Shown here one piece after another: positions 1-5,943 of a DNA stretch of 6,072 nt. Numbering within the stretch: position 1 is the stretch's first letter; each line of letters opens with the position of its first letter. This DNA comes from Spirochaetales bacterium. Its GTDB lineage: Bacteria > Spirochaetota > Spirochaetia > DSM-27196 > SKKC01. The translations under genes were made by a program, and so were the position numbers. The notes below the pieces were generated by a model. It was given only the letters and a program-made list of their open reading frames with translations, made no database searches and had not been told where the DNA came from. The stretch lies in the NCBI GenBank assembly GCA_007121695.1, contig SKKC01000290.1, positions 1 to 6,072 on the forward strand. Reading direction: 5' to 3'.

Positions 1-55
1 AACCCGCGACCCCCTGGACCACAACCAGGTGCTCTACCGCTGAACTACATCCACC
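1..55 (-). tRNA. tRNA-His (anticodon GTG), 3' end outside the window
   Basis: Read on the minus strand from 55 leftward, the sequence folds as the 5' three quarters of a tRNA. It has an acceptor strand beginning GGTGGATG, U8-A9, a D-stem GTTC paired with GAGC around a loop containing GGTAG, and a perfect 5-bp anticodon stem CCTGG/CCAGG around the loop TTGTGGT. The anticodon is therefore GTG, which is histidine. A short variable loop and the start of the T-stem GCGGG and TT follow before the window ends, so the second half of the T-arm, the acceptor 3' strand and any encoded CCA are not visible. The extra G at 55, before the usual first base at 54, fits the G-1 identity element that histidyl-tRNA synthetase requires. 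The gene lies downstream of the M23 gene on the same strand but seems to have its own promoter. Confidence 0.93.
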
Positions 56-73
56 GTGTATTTGGAGCAGACA

Positions 74-91
74 ATTTGCACGATTTGCACG
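74..91. repeat. Two-copy 9-bp tandem direct repeat upstream of tRNA-His
   Basis: The plus strand reads ATTTGCACG at 74-82 and again at 83-91, two perfect head-to-tail copies. It covers the -10 region and half of the spacer of the candidate tRNA-His promoter. It could be a simple duplication by replication slippage or a pair of adjacent protein-binding half-sites. The sequence alone does not decide. Confidence 0.8.
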
Positions 92-102
92 GCCTTTGTC
101 AA
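74..102 (-). promoter_or_regulatory. Candidate sigma70-type promoter for tRNA-His
   Basis: On the minus strand a perfect -35 hexamer TTGACA lies at 102 to 97. At a 17-base spacing follows GCAAAT (79 to 74), only a 3/6 match to the -10 consensus. Transcription would start near 67, about a dozen bases before the tRNA. The perfect -35 and the position just upstream of a stable RNA gene support the call, and the poor -10 weakens it. The -10 region and part of the spacer are made of a 9-bp tandem repeat. Confidence 0.4.
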
Positions 103-136
103 GTTCAGACGGCCCGATGAAATACGTTCGAATCCC

Positions 137-173
137 GAGAGCTAAAAAAAGACCCGGGGATCGGTCAGCTCTC
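137..173 (-). terminator. Possible intrinsic terminator overlapping the end of the M23 gene
   Basis: On the minus strand a short hairpin GACC-(8-base loop)-GGTC (166 to 151) is followed directly by seven T residues (150 to 144). The T run also supplies the last two Phe codons and the first base of the stop codon of the M23 gene. A second, outer inverted repeat pairs GAGAGCT at 137-143 with AGCTCTC at 167-173 (7 bp, perfect) and encloses both the hairpin and the T tract. The inner stem is only 4 bp, weak for an intrinsic terminator, so the call is tentative. It would separate the M23 transcript from the tRNA gene. Confidence 0.4.
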
Positions 174-1083
174 CCTGCCGGAAGTACATGATATTGACCG
201 AGTCGGCGGTATAACCGAGTACATCGCCAGTATAAACCACGTCCCAGGTCGAGACACGGATGTCCTGTAGCCCGGAGATGACGACAGTTTCGTCCAGATG
301 CCGGTTGGTGATTTGAACACGCATCCCGAACAAAGGATTCCGGTGCACCCTGATTTCTCCAACCAGCGGAGAATGCACGGGCACGGCCTGTTGTTCATCG
401 ACCACTCGAATGGTAATTGCCGCCGTGTCGGAGTTCTGTTCCTGTGCCTGCTCGAATGTCGTCATGATCCGAAAGGGGGCGCGCACCGGCGAACCTCGAG
501 GTATCGAGGCTGGATAGTCAGTGACGCGTGCCGGCTCTGGACCGTATCCGAAATGCTCCTTCAACCATGTCGCGGCGTGTACATCAGAATGAAACAGACC
601 GCCGCGAAAACGGGGAGAGGTAATCTCGAAGTGCAGGTGTGGTTCAATGTACCGGGTCCACCGTCCCGTGTTTCCCATTCGTCCTATCGTCTGACCTGCT
701 GCGACCCGGTCGCCAGTCGCAACGTACACTTCAGCAAGATGCGCGTAGTAGAACCGGAATCCTGTATCGGCTTCTATGAACAACGCCTTGCCCCCGCGCT
801 CGTTGTCGAAACGAACGACCTGGCCGTCGGTCACCGCCAGGATCCTGCTGTCCTGAAACGCCTGGAAGTCAGGATCGTGTAGATCAGTACCGTGCTCGAA
901 AAATATGTCGACTGCGTTACTACCGTCCCAGTGGTCGCGGGTCCAGGTCAGTCGCGAAATGTCAGCTGCATCCACGGGGAACACGTATTCCGTGGACGTC
1001 TGCGAGACGAGAGGCTGTGCAAGCGTCAATACCAGAACAGTAATAATGAGCCAGTTTTTCATGTGCGCTACGTATTGTCGCAT
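142..1083 (-). CDS. Exported M23-family (LytM-like) peptidase with a second, degenerate M23-like domain
   Basis: This 313-residue protein belongs to the M23 zinc metallopeptidases, which cut peptide crosslinks in peptidoglycan or serve as inactive activators of amidases. Residues about 8-28 form a signal peptide (Lys, then a run of Leu/Ile/Val, then AQPLVSQ) with no lipobox, so it is probably periplasmic. The M23 domain spans about 50-155: HWDGSNAVD at 51-59, AVTDGQV near 83-89, YYAHL at 112-116, GNTG at 137-140 and the diagnostic EPHLHFEI at 147-154. The usual first ligand motif HxxxD is not canonical: Ser stands four residues before Asp59, and the nearest His is at 51. Residues about 234-313 repeat the M23 strand pattern (PVHSPLVGEI, ISGLQDI, GDVLG, final DPRVFF) without the metal-binding histidines. 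The start at 1083 is preferred over the internal ATG at 1062 because AAGGA lies seven bases before it and no ribosome site precedes the other. The gene is divergent from mltG. I am sure of the family but not of catalytic activity. Confidence 0.88.
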   Translation of the reverse strand: MRQYVAHMKNWLIITVLVLTLAQPLVSQTSTEYVFPVDAADISRLTWTRDHWDGSNAVDIFFEHGTDLHDPDFQAFQDSRILAVTDGQVVRFDNERGGKALFIEADTGFRFYYAHLAEVYVATGDRVAAGQTIGRMGNTGRWTRYIEPHLHFEITSPRFRGGLFHSDVHAATWLKEHFGYGPEPARVTDYPASIPRGSPVRAPFRIMTTFEQAQEQNSDTAAITIRVVDEQQAVPVHSPLVGEIRVHRNPLFGMRVQITNRHLDETVVISGLQDIRVSTWDVVYTGDVLGYTADSVNIMYFRQGELTDPRVFF

Positions 1084-1159
1084 GCTGTGTTCCTTCGATA
1101 CTATTCGACAGACTGCATCTCGGTGTAAAGCGCGTTCTAGTAGAGGTTACACGAAACTT

Positions 1160-2203
1160 ATGGCATCACGACGACTACGGATTATTGGCAGTGGACTCGC
1201 ACTTATACTGCTCCTGACAGGCGCGGTTGGTGCATACTGGACTTACACGATTCTGTATGTGGCAACTCCTGAGTCGGGATACGAGTATACAATCGAGGTG
1301 CCACCCGGTTCTTCGTTCCGGCAGGTCTCGTCGTTGCTTGCTGCCGACGGTATCGTTTCAAACGAGACGGTATTTCGCCTTTACGCACGTCTGCGTAATC
1401 TTGATTCAGGTATTCGCGCGGGAGTGTATCGAATAGATGGCGAGACAACGGCGGCCGATCTGCTTGATGCCCTCGTCAGTGGACGTACTGTTGACCTTTC
1501 CGTGAGTGTACCGATTCCAGAGGGCTGGTCGATCGCACGGATTGCGGAACGGCTGGATGCCCGCGGTATTGTGTCAGAAGATGCCTTCCTGTCAGCCGCG
1601 TATATGAGCGAACAGTTTCGCGGTTTTCCACTTCTCGCAGGAGTGGAAGACGGCGTGCTACTTGAGGGGTTTCTCTTTCCGGAGACCTACCGCTTTGAAC
1701 CTGACTCGAGCCCGGATTCTGTTATACGAATCATGCTGACACAGTTTCATCGTGCATTCGAACAGTCAGTCCCGGAAGATCTTCGCGCGCAATGGTCAGA
1801 CCCGGCGAGAGCCGGAAACGATCTGCGCGAGCTGTTGACCCTCGCTTCGATTGTCGAGGCGGAGTCTCCTGTCGAAGACATGCCGCTGGTCGCTGGCGTA
1901 TTCGCGAATCGTATCCGGGATGGCTGGCGGCTTGAATCCGATGCCACGGTAAATTATGCGCTGGGAACCAAGAATCTGCGGCCGACATTCGCCGATGTGC
2001 TGACACCGCATCCCTTTAACACGTATCGTTTCCCCGGTCTTCCACCGGGGCCGATCAACAATCCCGGAATGAATGCGATCCTCGCGTCGATTACACCAAT
2101 GGAGCACGACTATTTCTTCTTTTTGCACAAGCCGAATCTCGAGACCGTGCCATCACGAACATATGCGGATCATCTTGCCGCAATCGCACGCTATCTTGAC
2201 TGA
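1160..2203 (+). CDS. mltG: Endolytic murein transglycosylase MltG (YceG-like)
   Basis: MltG is an inner-membrane lytic transglycosylase that cleaves nascent glycan strands and is thought to end their elongation. The 347-residue product, normal length for the family, has a short basic N-terminus (MASRRLR), one transmembrane helix at about 8-34 and a periplasmic remainder. A LysM-like region follows at about 41-90. The YceG catalytic domain shows LEGFLFPETYRF at 168-179, LASIVEAES at 228-236 with the presumed catalytic Glu233, VFANRI at 247-252, RLESDATVNYALG at 257-269, PFNTYRFPGLPPGPINNPG at 285-303, and a closing FFFLHKPN and TYADH. The frame stays open upstream to 905, but that stretch is antisense to the M23 gene and lacks family similarity. 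The ATG at 1160 gives a proper membrane anchor. Its ribosome site AGAGG at 1142-1146 is 13 bases away, which is long. The gene ends two bases from the oppositely oriented next gene, with no visible terminator. Confidence 0.96.
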   Translation: MASRRLRIIGSGLALILLLTGAVGAYWTYTILYVATPESGYEYTIEVPPGSSFRQVSSLLAADGIVSNETVFRLYARLRNLDSGIRAGVYRIDGETTAADLLDALVSGRTVDLSVSVPIPEGWSIARIAERLDARGIVSEDAFLSAAYMSEQFRGFPLLAGVEDGVLLEGFLFPETYRFEPDSSPDSVIRIMLTQFHRAFEQSVPEDLRAQWSDPARAGNDLRELLTLASIVEAESPVEDMPLVAGVFANRIRDGWRLESDATVNYALGTKNLRPTFADVLTPHPFNTYRFPGLPPGPINNPGMNAILASITPMEHDYFFFLHKPNLETVPSRTYADHLAAIARYLD

Positions 2204-2205
2204 GG

Positions 2206-2640
2206 TCAGGACTTTTCCCGTCTGATTTTTCGGTTGCTCAGCCGGGATATTTCTTTCCGTGCGTCAGATCGATCACCGGGTGACAGGTGATGCAAGCCCA
2301 GGACTGTGACCGAACGATCTTCGGTTATGATACTCAGCCGCTCCCTGCGGTCCATATGCAGCTCCTGTATGGCTGCATACGGAATGGAGCACGCCGTCGC
2401 TACGATCGGGGGGACCGCCTCGATCGTGTTGTCATTCAGCGTGAGCGTTGTTTTCTGCACGATATTCCGCATGCGATATACCGTGTATAGTGAGAAGGTC
2501 ATGGAGAGGCCGCCCATAACAAGAGCAAAGTAAGAGCCGGTAAAAAGGCCAATTGCCAGAACTGCCGAGGACATGAGGATCAACGTCCTGTTGTTGCTTT
2601 TCTGCCGTTTCGGGTCTATATACGGTGAAAAATCTCGCAT
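2206..2640 (-). CDS. Small membrane protein, two transmembrane helices and a possible PH-like tail
   Basis: I do not recognise this 144-residue protein as a named family. It has a basic N-terminal segment (about 1-18), two closely spaced hydrophobic helices at about 19-36 and 38-56 forming a hairpin, and then Arg residues. By the positive-inside rule both ends should face the cytoplasm. The soluble tail, about 62-137, has alternating short strands (TTLTLNDNTIEAV, SIPYAAIQELHM, RLSIITEDRSVTVLGL) and ends in a likely helix, DARKEISRL. This order, including the I-P-Y-x-x-I-Q-E-L step, resembles bacterial PH-like (DUF304/YdbT-type) domains on membrane hairpins. That is an inference from pattern only. 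The very C-terminus is strongly basic (NRKIRREK). The start at 2640 is supported by AGAGGA eight bases upstream. The gene is divergent from the asparaginase gene across 48 bases and convergent with mltG. No functional link to either is evident. Confidence 0.78.
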   Translation of the reverse strand: MRDFSPYIDPKRQKSNNRTLILMSSAVLAIGLFTGSYFALVMGGLSMTFSLYTVYRMRNIVQKTTLTLNDNTIEAVPPIVATACSIPYAAIQELHMDRRERLSIITEDRSVTVLGLHHLSPGDRSDARKEISRLSNRKIRREKS

Positions 2641-2688
2641 TGTTTACATCCTCTCTGAGATTCTGACCTTAGCACGGGAGCATTGCCA

Positions 2689-3639
2689 ATGGAAGCACAG
2701 CGACAACCGGAGTGGGCTTTTGCGATTCACGGAGGGGCCGGAGCTATTCCCCGAACCGCATCTTCGGCGGCGGCTGCACCATATCTCGACGGGCTATCGC
2801 GGACGGCAGCGCTCGGCAGAAAGATGCTTCGAGACGGGGCGTCTGCGCTCGAAACCGCCGAAGCCGTGGTCGTGGAACTGGAGAACAACCAGCTGTTTAA
2901 CGCGGGGGCGGGGGCGGTATATACCGCAGATGCAACGCACGAAATGGATGCAGCGATTATGGACGGTGACACCGGGCGCTATGGCGCAGTCGCTGGGTGC
3001 AAACGGGTTCGAAACCCTGTTCGCCTGTGCCGGGTAATCCTTGATACCCGGACGCATATGTTCTTTGCCGGGGAGGGCGCTGACAAACTCGCCGAGACAC
3101 ATGGTGTTTCTGTTGTCGATAACAGCTACTTCAACACGGAACATCGGCTCAGGGCGCTCCGGGACGCGCAGCACAACAGCCGTGTATCTCTTGATCATGA
3201 TGAGGGGTACGGTACAGTCGGTGCGGTCGTCCGTGATTGCAACCATAACCTCGCCGCGGCCACATCAACGGGAGGCATGACAAACAAGATTCCCGGAAGG
3301 GTAGGCGATTCTCCACTCATTGGTGCCGGTACGTACGCCCGGAACGGCCTTGCCGCGGTTTCGGCGACAGGAAAGGGCGAAGCCTTCATGAGAGCACTGG
3401 TTGCGTACGACATATGTGCTCGCATGAAGTACGCAGGCGAACCGCTGCGAGACGCGGCCGATCAGATAATCATGAACGAAATGGAAACCGGAGACGGAGG
3501 CATTATTGCAGTCGATGCAAACGGAACCATTGTCATGCCGTACAACACAGGTGGCATGTACCGGGCTGCCGCCGATAGCACTGGAATGGGAATGGTTGCA
3601 ATCTGGGAGGAGACATACCCTATCGACTGGAAACTATGA
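2689..3639 (+). CDS. iaaA: Isoaspartyl peptidase / type III (plant-type) L-asparaginase
   Basis: This 316-residue Ntn-hydrolase cleaves isoaspartyl dipeptides, usually also L-asparagine. It matures by self-cleavage before a threonine, giving alpha and beta subunits that assemble as an (alpha-beta)2 enzyme. It has no signal peptide, so it is cytoplasmic. Numbered from the ATG chosen here, the motifs are IHGGAG at 13-18, NAGAGAVYT at 71-79 followed by the H-E-M-D-A-A-I-M segment, the autocleavage site YGTVGAVV with nucleophile Thr176, the substrate-binding loop GRVGDSPLIGAGTYA at 203-217, ATGKGE at 226-231, and a C-terminal NTGGMYRA. All expected catalytic elements are present and the length is normal. 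A TTG at 2683 in the same frame could add two residues, but GGGAG at 2676-2680 is only two bases from it and eight from the ATG at 2689, so the ATG is preferred. The last 20 bases overlap the 3' end of the opposing rarA gene. Preference for isoaspartyl peptides versus asparagine cannot be told from sequence. Confidence 0.93.
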   Translation: MEAQRQPEWAFAIHGGAGAIPRTASSAAAAPYLDGLSRTAALGRKMLRDGASALETAEAVVVELENNQLFNAGAGAVYTADATHEMDAAIMDGDTGRYGAVAGCKRVRNPVRLCRVILDTRTHMFFAGEGADKLAETHGVSVVDNSYFNTEHRLRALRDAQHNSRVSLDHDEGYGTVGAVVRDCNHNLAAATSTGGMTNKIPGRVGDSPLIGAGTYARNGLAAVSATGKGEAFMRALVAYDICARMKYAGEPLRDAADQIIMNEMETGDGGIIAVDANGTIVMPYNTGGMYRAAADSTGMGMVAIWEETYPIDWKL

Positions 3640-5860
3640 GATGAACGGCACTGCTCCAGCCGAGTGGTGTACCGGTCAGTTTCTGCTTGACCCAGCGTTC
3701 TGCAGCTACGCTGTGTTCTTCATTGCTATTTCGGCGGATGAGCGCACCGTATCCGTTACGCTCCGGGTTAAACCAGGTCGATATCATGTCTTCATTCAGT
3801 GTTCGCTCGCGTGTGAATGATTCTGTCTCCTGTGTCTGAACACGAAAGCCCGCTCCATTCAGCGCGTCGCACATGTCTGTACGTCTATCGTCCTCGTTCC
3901 GGCTGAACAACTCCTGCTCGGCTTCGACCAGCGCATCATGGTAGACGCGTTCTGTTTCGTCTCCGGGATTCAGTAATGCGCTCAGACGTTGTCCAGCAGC
4001 TGGTGCGGGCTCGACAACGAGGCATTCTCCTTCAGAAGCGAGAAGATCGAGTAACAGCGACAACTCACGTGCGAGTGTAGGTTCACAGCCGTCAGATTCC
4101 TGCAATACCGAAAAGAACCGGTGAAGAATAATTCGATCAAAGACCGGTTTGTTACCGTCGAACAGTGCAGAGATATCCGTCGCCCTGTTTCCGGACAGTA
4201 TCTCGCTCGGGAAGCCGGAGTGAAGCTTCGGTTTCCACTCCATGCCAGCCACGTGATGCTCGAAAATCCGTGTTTGCTCCGGGCTGTAGAACGTTGCGAC
4301 AAGCAGACCTTCGGGAACGCGGCGGAGGGCTTCTGCCGTGAGCGCTGGCACCGTCGATTCAAAGGTAAGAACCCGACTGTGCCGAAGCAGCTTTATTCGA
4401 TCGAAACAAACACCCGATAGCTGTGCGAAGTAATCGGTCGACTCCTGGGTGCGATAATGCCACCTGGAGACGTGATCGGCTCCCGGCGAGTAGCTGAGGA
4501 CCTCTGAATCATCGTCTCCTGTATCGACAGCCAGTTGAAGGATTCGTCGGTGTTCGAGTTCTCGTGTCCTGTCGGGTTCTTCGCCTTCGGTGCCGGGAAC
4601 GTAGAACACTCTCCCGGACAGTTCCCGCGGAAGGTATTTCTGAGCCACCCAGTGATCACGATACGCGTGAGGATACATGTAGCCTTCGCCATGACCAAAG
4701 CCCTCTGCATCTCGCGAACCGTCTCGAAGATGCTTTGGTACATCAGCATGGACTTCCTGTTCGACTGCCTTGACTGCATCGAAGTACCCCAGTGTGGAGT
4801 TGCTTTTCGGAGCCGTTGCCAGGTACAGGGCCGCATGGGCCAAATGAAACTGACCCTCCGGCATGCCGACACGTTCGAAGGCGGATACTGCTGATTCCAC
4901 AACGTTCAGCGCATGAGAATCAGCAAGACCAACATCCTCGGATGCAAACACGAGCATGCGTCTGAACAGGTATTTCGGATCCTCCCCGGATCTGATCATC
5001 CGAGCTGCCCAATACAGAGCAGCGTCAGGATCACTGCCACGCAGACTTTTTATAAACGCGCTAATTGAGTCGTAGTGATAGTCGCCTTCCTTGTCGTAGA
5101 GCAGTGCTTTCGCCTGAATGCTGTCCTCGGCTATCGAGAGGGTGACATGAATGTCCTGTGATACCTGGTTCTGAGTAGCATCCGAACCGGTTTCTACTGC
5201 GAGTTGCAGTGCATTCAGAAGCGTGCGCGCGTCTCCGTCAGCAATACGGATCAGGTGGTCAAGGGCTTCGTCATCGAGGCGTACCCGGTGTTTCCCGTAC
5301 CCTCGCTCGGGGTCTCGGAGCGCCATGTACGCGATTTCGCGCATGTGTTCCGGTTGCAGAGGCGTGAGACGGAAAATCCTGCTTCGACTGACAAGAGCTG
5401 CGTTTACCTCGAAGAACGGATTTTCAGTTGTCGCACCGATCAGGACGATTACACCGTTTTCGACCCACGGCAGTAGTGCATCCTGCTGTGCCTTGTTCCA
5501 CCGGTGCACTTCGTCGACAAAAAGAATCGTCTTTCGTCCGTGCAGATTCAGATAGTCCTGCGCCTTGGCTACGGCGTCCCGGACATCCTTGACGCCACCG
5601 AGCACCGCATTCAGGGAGATGAACGCGCTTTTGGTCGTCCCGGCGATGACCCGTGCGAGTGTCGTCTTCCCGGTACCCGGAGGTCCGCTGAGAATTATCG
5701 AGCCAAGCTGATCAGCCGCGATGGCCCGTCTAAGCAGTCGTCCGGGACCGACAATGTGGTCCTGTCCCACAAATTCGTCAAGCGTTCGCGGGCGCATTCG
5801 TGCAGCGAGTGGCACCGTATCAGGCGTGCTGGTCTGTTCAAACAGGTCGTTTCCGGGCAT
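3620..5860 (-). CDS. rarA: RarA (MgsA) AAA+ ATPase fused to a methyltransferase-like C-terminal domain
   Basis: The N-terminal half is RarA/MgsA (Mgs1/WRNIP1 family), a clamp-loader-like ATPase acting at stalled replication forks with SSB. Numbered from the ATG at 5860 (746 residues), it shows PLAARMRPRTLDEFVGQ, Walker A GPPGTGKT at 59-66, Walker B ILFVDEVH at 112-119, sensor 1 ATTENP at 143-148, the arginine-finger region SRSR at 158-161, and sensor 2 GDARTLLN at 209-216. The RarA C-terminal region follows, from YDSISAFIKSLRGSDPDAAL to YPHAYRDHWVAQKYLP near 411. Ordinary RarA ends near 430-450, but here about 300 residues follow. Residues about 461-700 look like a class I methyltransferase fold: a motif-I-like strand RVLTFES with downstream LTAEALRRVPEG (496-518), FDRIILHRFF (574-583), and LLLDLLASEGECLVVEP (602-618). 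The glycine-rich SAM loop is missing. The frame extends to a TTG at 5947 and ATGs at 5893 and 5890, but that stretch is rich in rare codons, and family members normally begin near D-L-F. No candidate start has a good ribosome site. A TATAGT at 5903-5898 could be a -10 box. Confidence 0.93.
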   Translation of the reverse strand: MPGNDLFEQTSTPDTVPLAARMRPRTLDEFVGQDHIVGPGRLLRRAIAADQLGSIILSGPPGTGKTTLARVIAGTTKSAFISLNAVLGGVKDVRDAVAKAQDYLNLHGRKTILFVDEVHRWNKAQQDALLPWVENGVIVLIGATTENPFFEVNAALVSRSRIFRLTPLQPEHMREIAYMALRDPERGYGKHRVRLDDEALDHLIRIADGDARTLLNALQLAVETGSDATQNQVSQDIHVTLSIAEDSIQAKALLYDKEGDYHYDSISAFIKSLRGSDPDAALYWAARMIRSGEDPKYLFRRMLVFASEDVGLADSHALNVVESAVSAFERVGMPEGQFHLAHAALYLATAPKSNSTLGYFDAVKAVEQEVHADVPKHLRDGSRDAEGFGHGEGYMYPHAYRDHWVAQKYLPRELSGRVFYVPGTEGEEPDRTRELEHRRILQLAVDTGDDDSEVLSYSPGADHVSRWHYRTQESTDYFAQLSGVCFDRIKLLRHSRVLTFESTVPALTAEALRRVPEGLLVATFYSPEQTRIFEHHVAGMEWKPKLHSGFPSEILSGNRATDISALFDGNKPVFDRIILHRFFSVLQESDGCEPTLARELSLLLDLLASEGECLVVEPAPAAGQRLSALLNPGDETERVYHDALVEAEQELFSRNEDDRRTDMCDALNGAGFRVQTQETESFTRERTLNEDMISTWFNPERNGYGALIRRNSNEEHSVAAERWVKQKLTGTPLGWSSAVHLIVSSR

Positions 5861-5943
5861 CTTCGAATTAAGTGTGCAGGCTCTCTGCATCATGTCAACT
5901 ATACTGTCCGCCACCCTGGTGTTTTTTGCCCGATTCAGACCAA

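Noticed and set aside
126..136. GTTCGAATCCC on the plus strand, identical to a tRNA T-loop core, hinting at a tRNA remnant or an att site
   Set aside because: Only the G-C pair next to the loop is possible. The rest of the T-stem does not pair, no D- or anticodon arm lies upstream, and no integrase gene is present, so it is best taken as chance.
298..882. 194-codon plus-strand open frame inside the M23 gene
   Set aside because: It is the antisense shadow of a well-supported gene. Its product has no recognisable motif, hydrophobic pattern or ribosome site.
905..1159. Upstream in-frame extension of the mltG frame
   Set aside because: It is antisense to the M23 gene, has a composition unlike the family, and would hide the N-terminal membrane anchor. 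The ATG at 1160 fits family length.
4535..4894. 119-codon plus-strand open frame opposite rarA, and other long antisense frames in 3620-5860
   Set aside because: All lie opposite strongly conserved RarA coding sequence, and their translations look like antisense noise.
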